Assembly: GCA_035294305.1 (NCBI GenBank)
Contig: DATGLD010000021.1
Span: 124,001-188,000, forward strand
Source: DASRBN01 sp035294305
Lineage (GTDB): Bacteria > Chloroflexota > Ktedonobacteria > Ktedonobacterales > Ktedonobacteraceae
DNA length: 64,000 nt
Direction: 5' to 3'
Below, in pieces: positions 15,843 to 24,737 of the stretch. The notes beneath the pieces were generated by a model. It ran no database searches, was not told where the DNA came from, and worked only from the letters and a program-made list of their open reading frames with translations. Positions within the stretch are counted from its first letter, which is position 1, and the number at the start of each line of letters is the position of its first letter. The translations under genes and the position numbers were made by a program.

Positions 15843-17189
15843 ATGACAGAACCGGGTGATACATCCTCCTTCAGCGCGCCAGGTATGGCGGCCATCTTCT
15901 CTCATCGGGTGCATGTACAGGCCATGCTCGCATTTGAAGCCGCACTCGCTCACGCGCAGGCGCGCGCGGGCATCATACCACACGAAGCGGCAACTGCTAT
16001 TGCCGCCGCTTGCAAGGTGGAGTTATTCGATGTCGCGGCGCTCTACCATGAAGCTGCGCTGGCCGGGACTCCCGCGATTCCTCTTGTGCGCATGCTCACA
16101 GCCCGTATACGAGGAGAGGCGCAGCAGTACGCGCATTGGGGAGCCACGAGCCAGGACGCGATCGATACCGCCTTCATGCTTCAAATGCGCGATGGGCTTG
16201 ACTTGCTGGTAGCCGAACTGCTCAAGGTGTGTGCGGCATGCGCTGCCCTTGCCGAAAATCATCGTCAGACGCTGATGGCAGGGCGGACACTGCTCCAGCA
16301 AGCGGTGCCGCTCACCTTCGGCCTCAAGGCAGCGCGCTGGTTGGCTCTTGCAGTACGCCAGGTGAAGGCACTGTATGAGCACCGGGCGCAAACGTTAGCT
16401 GTGCAACTTGGTGGCGCTGCCGGGACGCTGGCGTCGCTGGGAGATCAGGGAATTCAGGTGCTTCACTTCCTTGCTGAGGAGCTAAAATTACCGGCGCCCG
16501 ATCTGCCGTGGCATACTGAACGCGACCGCGTTGCCACAATCGCGACGACTCTCGGCATAGTTGCAGGGGCAATGGAGAAGATTGCCGGCGATGTGATTCT
16601 CCTGGCGCAAACTGAAGTCGGTGAGGTCTCCGAGGGCGCCGCACCGGGAAAAGGAGGCTCATCAGCAATGCCCCAGAAGCGCAATCCCGTTGACGCGGTC
16701 GTTGCGATTGCCTCAGCCAGATTAGCCATTGGAGTAGTGCCTGTCATCCTGTCGGCGATGGCGCAGGAGCATGAGCGGGCAGCCGGTGGGTGGCAGGCGG
16801 AATGGGAAGCTATCCCGAACCTGTTTCGCTACACAGCAGGGGCCATCGAAAGAGTTCACAGTGCGCTTGCCAATTTGCAGGTTCATACTACGCGCATGCA
16901 AGCCAACCTTGATCTGACCGGTGGGTTAATTATGGCCGAATCTTTAACGATGGCGCTTGCTTCACACATAGGAAGGCCCGAGGCCCAGCAGCTTGTCAAG
17001 GCGCTCTGTGAGCGTGCGGTAAAGTCAGGCACAAACCTTCAACAGGCTGCCCGGGCAGATGAGCAGGTGTGTGCTATTCTTTCCTCTAAGGAGATCGACC
17101 ATGCGCTTGATCCCAGCAAACACCTGGGCAGCATTGATACATTTATTGACCGCGCCCTTGCATCCTACTATAAGATCCAGGCGCTGTGA
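15843..17189 (+). CDS. pcaB: 3-carboxy-cis,cis-muconate cycloisomerase
   Basis: Lactonises 3-carboxymuconate, the product of PcaGH, to the carboxymuconolactone. Fumarase/aspartase superfamily, 448 residues. The superfamily signature GGSSAMPQKRNP lies near residue 270, with HWGATSQDAIDTAF near 100. Starts 14 bases after pcaG, completing a pcaH-pcaG-pcaB operon. pcaC, pcaD and the thiolase and transferase genes are not in the window, so the rest of the pathway must be elsewhere. No aromatic-acid regulator sits beside the operon. Confidence 0.95.
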   Translation: MTEPGDTSSFSAPGMAAIFSHRVHVQAMLAFEAALAHAQARAGIIPHEAATAIAAACKVELFDVAALYHEAALAGTPAIPLVRMLTARIRGEAQQYAHWGATSQDAIDTAFMLQMRDGLDLLVAELLKVCAACAALAENHRQTLMAGRTLLQQAVPLTFGLKAARWLALAVRQVKALYEHRAQTLAVQLGGAAGTLASLGDQGIQVLHFLAEELKLPAPDLPWHTERDRVATIATTLGIVAGAMEKIAGDVILLAQTEVGEVSEGAAPGKGGSSAMPQKRNPVDAVVAIASARLAIGVVPVILSAMAQEHERAAGGWQAEWEAIPNLFRYTAGAIERVHSALANLQVHTTRMQANLDLTGGLIMAESLTMALASHIGRPEAQQLVKALCERAVKSGTNLQQAARADEQVCAILSSKEIDHALDPSKHLGSIDTFIDRALASYYKIQAL

Positions 17190-17248
17190 GGTAGGGTATA
17201 AGCCTCATTTTCTTTAAGTAAACATAAACTCTCCGGGGCTCTAGCGGC

Positions 17249-18076
17249 CTACTGGTATGACTCATCGACCCATGCCGTCATCAAATACGCAATCCGTAAA
17301 CCGGCTCGTTCCATGTTATTCTGGCTGATCGGGCCGAATGTTCCGGCGAAACCGATTACCAGGTCGCAGTCTGCCTCTGCCGCATCACGCATGCGGCGTT
17401 GGGTTAATGCCGTGTGGCAACCATGTTTGCGGAACGCGGGCAATGTTGCGCCACCGCTGAGATAGGCAATGCCATCGTGGATATATAGGCCGGCCATAGC
17501 CGCCGGAGTGTTGTTCACAGAGGCGATGTAGAGGCGAGAGCCGGGAGCAGAAAACGCGCCCTTGCGTATGTCCATTATTACTTTCCTCTGTGGCCCGGCA
17601 GGAAATTCAAAACCATCTGCCCACAGTTCAAGTAAAAGATCGATGTCCTCTAACGAAATCTCTTTTATCGCTACCCCCTCTGAAAGCGCCTCGTTGCTGA
17701 CCTGTGGTAAGCCATAAAGGACCGTGCCGCTGGGGGTTGGATAGAGCCCGTGCTGAATGAGTAGCCGGGCGCATTCTGATGTAAATTCTGTAGGAGCCAG
17801 GTCGATATTACATTGCAGCTGCTGCCCGCGGAAAAACCCCAGGATATCATCTAATTTGTCGCTATCTTCTGTTGTGAGACCGACAACCCTGTTCCACCAA
17901 CCGGGAAAGGATATGCCACGCGCCATGTAGGCGGTTGCATTGCCAAAGCGTTGAATGACGATGTCGTAAGGATTGCCGGGTTGTTGTCGCACCTGGATGA
18001 TACCTTTCAGGTGCGATGAATCGATAACTGCCTGGATACGACGCGCGAGTTGTTTCGTTATCAGTGGTGGCTGCAT
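17249..18076 (-). CDS. GNAT-family acetyltransferase, possibly two-domain
   Basis: A protein of 275 residues. The C-terminal half carries GNAT features: SRLYIASVNNTPAAMAGLYIHDGIAYLSGGATLPAFRKHG is the beta4 to acetyl-CoA loop region, followed by helix HTALTQRRMRDAAEADCDLVIGFA. The N-terminal half resembles a degenerate GNAT or F-box-like lead domain with no clear motif. The usual Q/RxxGxG/A pattern appears as RKHGCH, a modified form. The start MQPPLITKQ is chosen because a longer frame reaches back into the kinase gene. It is downstream of the kinase by 20 bases and may be cotranscribed. Substrate unknown. Confidence 0.75.
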   Translation of the reverse strand: MQPPLITKQLARRIQAVIDSSHLKGIIQVRQQPGNPYDIVIQRFGNATAYMARGISFPGWWNRVVGLTTEDSDKLDDILGFFRGQQLQCNIDLAPTEFTSECARLLIQHGLYPTPSGTVLYGLPQVSNEALSEGVAIKEISLEDIDLLLELWADGFEFPAGPQRKVIMDIRKGAFSAPGSRLYIASVNNTPAAMAGLYIHDGIAYLSGGATLPAFRKHGCHTALTQRRMRDAAEADCDLVIGFAGTFGPISQNNMERAGLRIAYLMTAWVDESYQ

Positions 18077-18096
18077 ACTATTTCTCGTGTCAATGG

Positions 18097-19782
18097 TTAG
18101 CTTACCTTGCTTAACGAAGCATTGAGTAATTTCCACTGTCCATTCTCAGTTCCAACGACGTAATATCCCTGGTAGACGCTGGTATGCGTACCACCACCGG
18201 AACTGTTATCCTCAGTTGCAGTGATGGTAACCGCAACCTTAAAGGTGCCGTCGGAGTTGGATGTTATAGCGCCAAATTGAACGTCATCGTGTTCGGTGTG
18301 AGCGTAACCGCTTGCAAAACTATTATATGATTGTTTGTTTTTAAGATAGCTTCCGAACAGGTTGTAGGCATCAGCGTAATCACGAACATTGATATAGTCG
18401 AAATAGCTCTGAACCGTTGCCTGGGCCTGTTGCATGGGCGTGGGCGTCGGTGGTGTTGTCGCGGTTGGCGAGGGTTGCGCTGTCGCGGTTGGATTGGTTG
18501 TAGGAGTGGTTTGCACGACAGGTGTCGGGGTCGGTGAATTAGCGGGTGATGACTGTCCAGTAATGAACTTCAGGCCGAAAAACGTTCCGCCCGCAACTAA
18601 AACGAAGACTACCAGGGCGCCGATAACCAGTAATAGTGTGTTGGATTTACTTTGCTGCCCGGCCGGCGGCTGTACATATGGCAATACGGGAGCATTGGCG
18701 CTAGAGACCGGCCTTTCGATACCCGAAACACCTGCTCTTAGGACCTCCGGCGCCTGAGAAACAGGAGTGACGGGCAAAGCCTGGCGAATAGCCGGTAGAG
18801 GAGTATCCTGGCGCTGAGTAGCGGAGGATGTACTGATCTCCTGCACTATTCCCGGGTGAGAGGGCGATGAACCGGGAGCCGGGAGAGTATCGTTGCCTGG
18901 CGCGTAGTTGACGGAATGAGGCGTGTTAATGGCAACTCGAAACGCCTGTGCCAGGTCCAGGGCCGACATATAACGGTCTTCGCGTCTTTTAGCGGTGGCC
19001 GTCATCAATACAGTATCCACAGCAGGTGGGATGGTTGGATTGAATTGAGATAACGAAGGTAATGGCTCCTGCAGGTGTTTTACTGCCACCATCAGAGGAG
19101 TGCTACCGGTAAATGGAACGCGCCCGGTTAGCATTTGAAATACCAGGATACCGAGTTCGTAAATATCGGCCCGCTGGTCGATCTGTTCGCCATGTGCCAT
19201 TTCTGGGGCCATGTAATCTGGTGTGCCTACCATCATCCCAGTGCCAGTCAAGGTGGATGCTTTCGAAATGCTATGCTCCTGCATGATGCGAGCGATGCCG
19301 AAATCGGCCAGAACCAATCGTCCATCGCTATGGATCAGGAAGTTGCTGGGTTTGATATCGCGGTGAATCACGCCCTGAGCGTGGGCATAGCTGAGTGCGT
19401 AGGCGGCCTGGTCGAGATAGGTGGCCGTTTCCTGCATGGAAAGCGCGCCGCGCCTGGCCAGGAGGTCGCGCAAGGTGCCACCGCTGAGATAGGGCATGAC
19501 CAGGTAGGCAAGCCCATCTTGCTCACCATATTCATAAATTGGCATAATGTTGACATGTTCGAGTTTAGCGATCACATCGGCTTCACGCCGGAAGCGTGCC
19601 AGGAAGTCGTTATACGCGCTGCTCGACGGGCGAACATTCGGCTGCAAGACCTTAACGGCTACCATGCGAGCAGGGCGAGCCTGCTCCGCGAGGTAAACAA
19701 CTCCCATTCCTCCATGCCCAAGGAGTTTTATCAGCGTACACGTTCCCAGTGTTTTGCCTACGAGATTGTTCTCATTGCTCAT
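18097..19782 (-). CDS. Membrane Ser/Thr protein kinase with extracellular NTF2-like domain
   Basis: 561 residues. Cytoplasmic Hanks-type kinase domain (about 13-275): LLGHGGMGVVYLAEQ, AVKVLQP (catalytic Lys), HRDIKPSNFL, ADFGIAR and GTPDYMAPEMAHG are all intact. A Pro/Ser-rich linker leads to one transmembrane helix (about 380-405). A TPTPTP-rich spacer then precedes an exported domain of about 110 residues (AQATVQSYFDYINVRDYADAYNLF) that looks like a DUF4878/NTF2-type sensor fold. It is likely an environmental sensor with no cognate substrate visible. Lies 20 bases upstream of the GNAT gene. Confidence 0.92.
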   Translation of the reverse strand: MSNENNLVGKTLGTCTLIKLLGHGGMGVVYLAEQARPARMVAVKVLQPNVRPSSSAYNDFLARFRREADVIAKLEHVNIMPIYEYGEQDGLAYLVMPYLSGGTLRDLLARRGALSMQETATYLDQAAYALSYAHAQGVIHRDIKPSNFLIHSDGRLVLADFGIARIMQEHSISKASTLTGTGMMVGTPDYMAPEMAHGEQIDQRADIYELGILVFQMLTGRVPFTGSTPLMVAVKHLQEPLPSLSQFNPTIPPAVDTVLMTATAKRREDRYMSALDLAQAFRVAINTPHSVNYAPGNDTLPAPGSSPSHPGIVQEISTSSATQRQDTPLPAIRQALPVTPVSQAPEVLRAGVSGIERPVSSANAPVLPYVQPPAGQQSKSNTLLLVIGALVVFVLVAGGTFFGLKFITGQSSPANSPTPTPVVQTTPTTNPTATAQPSPTATTPPTPTPMQQAQATVQSYFDYINVRDYADAYNLFGSYLKNKQSYNSFASGYAHTEHDDVQFGAITSNSDGTFKVAVTITATEDNSSGGGTHTSVYQGYYVVGTENGQWKLLNASLSKVS

Positions 19783-19916
19783 TTTTTATGCCCTGCCTTG
19801 TATCAGGTAGTTCTGTCTCTCCTCCTCAATATTAATCTATATCGACGCAATTGTATAGTTCGTATTTCACAGCAGCCTGGTTAATGCATTGCCTTGCCGA
19901 ACTGAGACGAGTTATT

Positions 19917-20057
19917 GTGGTAGCCTCTGAACACTTCTCTGAAGAGCAACTTGTGCAGCTGCGAGATCATGCGGGCATGAGCAAGAATGCCTGGAAGTCG
20001 CTCAAGAAACGCTGCGGGATTACGATCAAGAATGGGTTTTCACTTGTGAGCTATTAA
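19917..20057 (+). CDS. Possible 46-residue small protein
   Basis: Open frame with GTG start preceded by GAGACGAG at 5 bases. It encodes a basic, helical-looking peptide (EEQLVQLRDHAGMSKNAWKSLKKRCG). Codon use is like that of the surrounding genes, but no family is recognised. Its end overlaps the end of the convergent glycosyltransferase gene by 4 bases. It could be the remnant of a longer gene or chance. Confidence 0.3.
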   Translation: MVASEHFSEEQLVQLRDHAGMSKNAWKSLKKRCGITIKNGFSLVSY

Positions 20058-21853
20058 GGAGCGATGCGCTTCTCCGGTTCGTATACAATATACCCGTTCG
20101 TGCGGAACTCCTTGTAGGTAATGTGCTCTTTCGCGGCTACTTGTTCGAAGTATTGCGCCTGGACTGAGCCTTCCGCTAACACATAAAACGGCTGTGGTGC
20201 CTGAGCAACCATGGCCCGATAGGGGAAATAGCGATCAAGGCCGGGTCGCAATCCTTTATCGAGCGCGGCGCAGATGATCTGTTCGTTGCTCAGAAAGGTG
20301 ATGCGGTTGCAATCATCGTACTCCATATAGACCCGCGTAGCCCCTAAACGGAGAAGGCTCCGGCTCAGGGCATACTGGCGCCGGAAGCTTGCCTGAGCCG
20401 GGGTAACTTGCTGGGTGAAGATCGTGATGGTTCCCAACAGGCATGTTCCAAATATGAGCACAATCACTCCATAGCGGCTGGCTGCTTTGAAAAGCCCGCG
20501 CCAGGTTTGAAGAACTTTCAGGCTGTATTTCTTTTCCCACAGCGGGGCGAGCACGGCGGGTATGGCGATCAGAAGTCCGATCAGGTAGCGTGCAGATGTG
20601 TAAGGAGTGACCGCTGATGCCTGGGGATAGAGGATGAAAGCTAGCAGCGTCGCGCCTGCGCCAGCGAGGATCGTAAGGCGGCCGGCCTGGCGGATTGTTT
20701 CATGTTTCTGTTCTGGAGAATAAGCCTGCCCGTGCGCTGGTATTTTCCGCCAGCACTGCCAGAAATGTCGCGCGGCAGCGCTGGTCGCAACGCAAAACAG
20801 CGCCAGGAAACCCAATCCCCAGAGGCCATGGATGCCTGTGCAGAAGAGCGTAGTTGCATTCGACTGGTTAGAAAGTGGCCATTCGTCTACTTCCGTGATG
20901 GGGCACAACGTATTACCACTGGTAATCAGAGGAACCGAGACCAGGAATGTTCCCATGACCTCCTGCAGCGGACGCGGCCCAATGCCCTGTGGTGAAATAG
21001 TTGCCACCTGCTTTGACGACCCGTTCAGCGACGGATAGGAGGGCTCGCGATATCCCCCAGAAGAAAATAGCGCGTTCTGGTTCGGAGTTACCGGAACCGT
21101 GGCTTTGTAAATGAGGAATGGAGATAGGCCTATCACAAAACATACTAGCAGCAGCGACAGCGTGGGGAGGCGCAGTTCTCTGCGACAGAAGAGTGCGAGC
21201 AGGAGACCTGTGACCAGAACAAATGGCAGGCACAAGGGGTAGCTCCAGATGTCGAGGCCCGCGCATCCTCCCCAGGCAGCATAGGCGATGATGCGAGGCC
21301 ATAGCGACTGTTTGCTCTTTTTCGCTGATAGTGTTGTATCGTTCTCATCGTCCTTCTGTTGAAGTGGATTTGTGCTGAAAGCAAGCCAGATCGTGAGCAG
21401 CAGGAGCAAGGCTGTAAAAAACAGGTAATCGGGATCGCCTCCATTCGCCAGCAGTTGCCGGAAGAGCACGTCGGGCGCTCCCAGCGACAGGATGACAATC
21501 GAGAAAAGCGCCAGGGATTTTGCATAGAGCCTCGAAACCAGGAGGTACATGCACAGTAGAAAGAGCGCGAAAAGGAGGACCGTCGTAAGCCTGAGCGCGA
21601 AAGTCGAAGGCCCAAAGAGATGAAAAAAGAAGGCGCCGATATACGCTTCTGTTGATCCCAGGTAATCTTGCCCATAATAGACCAGTGGGTGTGCCCCGTG
21701 ATAGGCGACATCAAAAGCCATCAGCCCCATCGTTCCTTCGTCGTTGTAGGGAGCTGGCCAGCTTAAGGCGATCAGAATCAGCCGTAGCAGTGTTCCCAAT
21801 GTGAGAATAAGGGTGGCACAGAGGTCATAGCCATCAAGCTGACGGCGTGGCAT
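20054..21853 (-). CDS. GT-C-type membrane glycosyltransferase (GT39/PMT-like)
   Basis: Polytopic membrane protein of 599 residues with about ten hydrophobic helices. The first extracytoplasmic loop after helix 1 holds PAPYNDEGTMG with adjacent Asp-Glu, the usual catalytic acidic residue of lipid-linked sugar transferases. A second loop has RQLLANGGDPDYLFF. The C-terminal third is a soluble domain of about 130 residues. It probably moves a sugar from a polyprenyl-phosphate donor to a surface acceptor. Start chosen at MPRRQLDGYD behind GAGGAG rather than 8 codons upstream. Monocistronic. Confidence 0.8.
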   Translation of the reverse strand: MPRRQLDGYDLCATLILTLGTLLRLILIALSWPAPYNDEGTMGLMAFDVAYHGAHPLVYYGQDYLGSTEAYIGAFFFHLFGPSTFALRLTTVLLFALFLLCMYLLVSRLYAKSLALFSIVILSLGAPDVLFRQLLANGGDPDYLFFTALLLLLTIWLAFSTNPLQQKDDENDTTLSAKKSKQSLWPRIIAYAAWGGCAGLDIWSYPLCLPFVLVTGLLLALFCRRELRLPTLSLLLVCFVIGLSPFLIYKATVPVTPNQNALFSSGGYREPSYPSLNGSSKQVATISPQGIGPRPLQEVMGTFLVSVPLITSGNTLCPITEVDEWPLSNQSNATTLFCTGIHGLWGLGFLALFCVATSAAARHFWQCWRKIPAHGQAYSPEQKHETIRQAGRLTILAGAGATLLAFILYPQASAVTPYTSARYLIGLLIAIPAVLAPLWEKKYSLKVLQTWRGLFKAASRYGVIVLIFGTCLLGTITIFTQQVTPAQASFRRQYALSRSLLRLGATRVYMEYDDCNRITFLSNEQIICAALDKGLRPGLDRYFPYRAMVAQAPQPFYVLAEGSVQAQYFEQVAAKEHITYKEFRTNGYIVYEPEKRIAP

Positions 21854-21967
21854 TACGAACTCCTCGTACAGTAACATATTTTATCTGCGAGCTGATAAAC
21901 CGGATAGTATCCTACTTTGAAGTTCGTGTCAAGCACAGGAGCCCCTTCTGGCTCACATATAAGCTCT

Positions 21968-22570
21968 CTACGCCGGTAAAAAGCCGGGTGCCAGGTGTGC
22001 CAGCCCCTCGGCAATCACCAGCATGGTCTGATCAGTCATCTCGTCGGCGGAAGGAGTACGTTCTTCGCGACCCCACTGGACGGCGGGACCGAAAATGGCC
22101 CAGCTGACCACCGATGCGACCAGTTCCAATCGTATCCCCGGGCGTTTACCTGCAACCCTGGCTTGCTTAAGCCAGGTCAGCAATACCTGAGCCAGTTCCT
22201 GCTGTACTGCTTGTTCTACCCTTGGGTCGAATTGATGGTCGCTCGATTTACAATTTTCATGAAACTCGCCCATGAAGCCAAACGTTGCTCTGGTCAATGC
22301 GCGCAGGCTCTGCATGTTCCATGTCGGCGCGTGAGGAAGGTGCCGGATCATTACCTGCTGAAACATTTCGCGAATGATTGAATCGAGAAGCGCGTATTTG
22401 TCAGGAAAGTGGGCATAGAAGGTGGCACGGTTGAGCGTCGCGCGATCAGTAATCTCCGCAATACTGATCGAGGCCATGTCTTTCTCTGCCATCAGCTCCA
22501 TAAAGGCCTGTTGGAGCAACTTGCGTGTGCGCCTGACTCGCGGGTCCATGCTTTTCTCTATCAATACCAT
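21968..22570 (-). CDS. TetR-family transcriptional regulator
   Basis: 200 residues. N-terminal helix-turn-helix (about 12-58) with RRTRKLLQQAFMELMAEKD and SISIAEITDRATLNRATFYAHFPDKYALLDSI, the canonical TetR recognition segment. The C-terminal ligand and dimer domain has the TetR_C-like pattern of AcrR/YcdC relatives and no recognisable ligand motif. The start follows AGGAGGAGTTACT. It is divergent from the YceI gene, with a palindrome between them at 22645-22660, so it probably represses itself and perhaps yceI. Confidence 0.92.
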   Translation of the reverse strand: MVLIEKSMDPRVRRTRKLLQQAFMELMAEKDMASISIAEITDRATLNRATFYAHFPDKYALLDSIIREMFQQVMIRHLPHAPTWNMQSLRALTRATFGFMGEFHENCKSSDHQFDPRVEQAVQQELAQVLLTWLKQARVAGKRPGIRLELVASVVSWAIFGPAVQWGREERTPSADEMTDQTMLVIAEGLAHLAPGFLPA

Positions 22571-22644
22571 AGTAACTCCTCCTGCGCTTCACACAGCGAA
22601 AGACGCAAATCCTTTTACTGACTTTCCCAACATTTTTTCACACA

Positions 22645-22660
22645 TGTTGTTTAGACAACA
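22645..22660. promoter_or_regulatory. Candidate TetR operator
   Basis: TGTTGT-TTAG-ACAACA, a perfect 6-bp inverted repeat with 4-bp centre, 75 bases upstream of the tetR start and in the shared intergenic region. Size and position suit a TetR-type operator. The rest of the 334-base divergent region holds only AT-rich promoter-like sequence (for example TTGTCG and CATATA with 16-bp spacing before yceI). Confidence 0.45.
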
Positions 22661-22904
22661 AAACCGCGAGATTGTCTCTTGATCGTTCTCCCAGCATACC
22701 GTAATATTATAAACGGCAATTGTCGGTTACACAATAGTTGTCATATATTTGACAGGTGTTGTTCTGTGATCCCTCTGGTGACGATTGTACAGCTTTTCCA
22801 GTACATGCGCTCCTTAGCAGGAGAGAACAACATTATGTCAGTAGAAGTGAAGAGAACCTCATTCGTCACATCTATGAAAGTTTTTAAGACAAGGAGAAAA
22901 AAAG

Positions 22905-23477
22905 ATGACTACACAGCATCAATCTGCAACTGAATCCCAGACGCGCTGGGTATTTGATCCTTTCCACACACAAGTCGAGTTTTCCGCAAAGCACCTGGGT
23001 ATGATGACGGTGCGCGGAAACTTTCTCGAAGTCCAGGCTTCGGGCGAGATCTATCCCGATCATCCCGAGGCGTCAGCGGTAGATGTTACCGTCCAGACCG
23101 CGAGTATTCGTACTCATCATCCCCAGCGAGACAATGACCTGCGCTCGTCAAATTTCCTGGAGGTTGACAAGTATCCAACAATGCACTTCAAGAGCACCAG
23201 GATCGAGCAGACCGGTCCTGATACCTACAGCATGACCGGAGACCTGACCATCAAGGGCAATACGCGACCGGTGACGTTTAAGGTGGTGAAGTACGGAGAA
23301 TTCAATGATCCCATGATGGGCCACCGCATTGGCTACAGCGCTGAGACCAGGATCAACCGCAAGGACTTTGGCCTCACCTTCAGTATGATGCTCGATGGCA
23401 GGTGGATCGTCAGCGAGGAGGTTGATATCTTCATCGAGGGTGAGTTTGTTGAGCAAAAGCAGGAGCAAACTGCTTAG
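22905..23477 (+). CDS. YceI-family protein (lipocalin-like isoprenoid-binding domain)
   Basis: 190 residues without a signal peptide, starting WVFDPFHTQVEFSAKHLGMMTVRG. This and the motif DLRSSNFLEVDKYPTMHFKST are diagnostic for the YceI beta-barrel, which binds polyisoprenoid-like lipids. GNTRPVTFKV and GYSAETRINRKDFGLTF follow in the usual order. Ribosome site AAGGAG lies 10 bases before the start. In other bacteria YceI genes are stress- or base-induced. Here control by the divergent TetR is likely but inferred. Confidence 0.93.
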   Translation: MTTQHQSATESQTRWVFDPFHTQVEFSAKHLGMMTVRGNFLEVQASGEIYPDHPEASAVDVTVQTASIRTHHPQRDNDLRSSNFLEVDKYPTMHFKSTRIEQTGPDTYSMTGDLTIKGNTRPVTFKVVKYGEFNDPMMGHRIGYSAETRINRKDFGLTFSMMLDGRWIVSEEVDIFIEGEFVEQKQEQTA

Positions 23478-23483
23478 CGCATT

Positions 23484-23570
23484 TACACTTGACCTTTTCG
23501 GATTTGGCAGCTATCCTGTTGCCACAGGAAGCGTCAGGAGGTCAGACCGTTTAGGGGATTGAAACAATTC
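23484..23570 (+). repeat. Dispersed promoter-hairpin element, copy 3
   Basis: TTGACC (23489-23494), a 16-bp spacer, and CTATCC where copies 1 and 2 have TATATT and TATACT. The hairpin is TCCTGT-TGCC-ACAGGA (23514-23519, 23524-23529), then GTCAGGAGG, and GGGGATTGAAAC (23554-23565). The arm sequences differ from the other copies but pairing is kept. It sits between the convergent ends of yceI and the RibD-C gene. Confidence 0.6.
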
Positions 23571-23577
23571 CATATTT

Positions 23578-24429
23578 TCACCTTGATGCAAACGAATAGC
23601 GCAAAAACAGGTGGTTCGTTTCACGTTTGACGCTGACTAATGACCCCCACAGGGGAAACTCGGGCGCGAAGAGCTTACCGGCGACCAGGCCAGGTCGCTT
23701 AATGGTCTCGTCGCGTCCGGCAACCTGTGGTGCAAGTGTCAGAAATAATTCATCCAGGCAGTACTCCGCGAAGAAAGTGGCCAACAACTGTGGACCGCCC
23801 TCAGTCAGGATCAAATCAGAGGGTCGTGTTCGCTGCACGACCTCGAGAATGGCTTGTGCGCTCAAATCACCCTCTCCAGTTGGCTCGATGGCGATGATGC
23901 GTGTCGAAGATGGAATAGTCTGCCGGCGCACGCGCTGTTCGCCCTCTTTTGTGGTAATAATCAGAACGGGAACCGCGCCGGATTGAAATAGCCGCTGATT
24001 CATGTCGGTATTGCCCTCACGGGTGACGATCACGTTCAAGGGCGGTTCAGACTTGCCCAGACTATGACGAAGTTGCTGGTACAGAGAGGTGAAAGGTGAG
24101 TAGATATGTTCGGCGGTCCATATATGTCTCGGTGATTTGCGCAATGTGCCGGCTCCGACGATGATAGAATCGGCGATTGCGCGTAGGATGCCCATAACCA
24201 TGTGATCGTGCTTATTATTGCCGCTGATGTCGCCGCCGCCAGCGCGCCCCGGCGCTTCCAGAGAAACCACGCCATCCAGCGAGGCGACAAAGTTGGCGAA
24301 GACATAGGGGCGGCTGGGCTGTAATGGAAATCGCAGTTGACCGTATAGAGCCGCTAGCTCAGCTGGTAGCGGCATGCCGGTTCCGTGCTGGGCGTCGAAG
24401 AGCGTTTCGAGTGGTGGTAATGTGTTCAC
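23578..24429 (-). CDS. RibD C-terminal-domain / dihydrofolate-reductase-fold reductase
   Basis: 283 residues. The RibD_C fold appears as FANFVASLDGVVSLEAPGR near residue 45, DSIIVGAGTLRKS near 88, RPSDLILTEGGPQLLATFF near 205 and CLDELFLTLAPQVAGRD near 225. Such proteins reduce pyrimidine or pterin-like substrates with NADPH. In riboflavin synthesis this domain is RibG, but here there is no deaminase domain and no rib operon. The role is therefore open (for example an F420 or folate-related reductase). Convergent with yceI. Confidence 0.88.
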   Translation of the reverse strand: MNTLPPLETLFDAQHGTGMPLPAELAALYGQLRFPLQPSRPYVFANFVASLDGVVSLEAPGRAGGGDISGNNKHDHMVMGILRAIADSIIVGAGTLRKSPRHIWTAEHIYSPFTSLYQQLRHSLGKSEPPLNVIVTREGNTDMNQRLFQSGAVPVLIITTKEGEQRVRRQTIPSSTRIIAIEPTGEGDLSAQAILEVVQRTRPSDLILTEGGPQLLATFFAEYCLDELFLTLAPQVAGRDETIKRPGLVAGKLFAPEFPLWGSLVSVKRETNHLFLRYSFASR

Positions 24430-24657
24430 GCGTGTCCCTTTTTATTGATTAACACAGATATCATCTAGACCTATTATAGGCATATTTGATCGTGATAAAA
24501 TAGCGTTGAAGTGATATGTTTCTCTCGTTCGGTAACATTTTCATTTGAGAGAACCGTGCCACTTTTGCTTTCTTCCCTATGTTGCTTATTCCCTTGTTTT
24601 CATGATAAAGATAGGCGTTCATGCAAGTTACCCTGTCCTGGTAATCTACGCATCTTG
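24430..24657. other. Intergenic region upstream of the XRE regulator
   Basis: AT-rich stretch between the RibD-C gene start and the promoter at 24658. Short frames are present but none has a good start. No repeat or hairpin was recognised. Confidence 0.5.
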
Positions 24658-24685
24658 TTGACAATGGACAATTGTCCATTATAAT
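24658..24685 (+). promoter_or_regulatory. Consensus promoter with an operator filling its spacer
   Basis: TTGACA (24658-24663) and TATAAT (24680-24685) are both perfect consensus boxes. The 16-bp spacer is exactly the perfect palindrome ATGGACAATTGTCCAT (24664-24679). A bound repressor would block RNA polymerase directly. It drives the XRE-cupin gene 52 bases downstream. Confidence 0.9.
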
Positions 24686-24697
24686 GGTCACATAAAA

Positions 24698-24713
24698 ATG
24701 GACAATCGTCCAT
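24698..24713 (+). promoter_or_regulatory. Second operator copy downstream of the -10 box
   Basis: ATGGACAATCGTCCAT, a palindrome with one central mismatch. Its centre lies 34 bp (about three helical turns) from the centre of the first, on the same DNA face, and it covers the likely transcription start and early transcribed region. Two sites suggest cooperative autorepression. Confidence 0.75.
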
Positions 24714-24737
24714 TATAAGAAACTTTCGGAGATAGTT

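Noticed and set aside
15181..15864. 227-codon minus-strand frame over pcaG
   Set aside because: Antisense shadow of a well-supported dioxygenase subunit.
19135..19884. 249-codon plus-strand frame over the kinase gene
   Set aside because: Runs antisense through intact kinase motifs; no family resemblance.
23554..23565. Possible CRISPR array start
   Set aside because: Only one repeat-like unit and no spacers or second repeat; no cas genes in the window.
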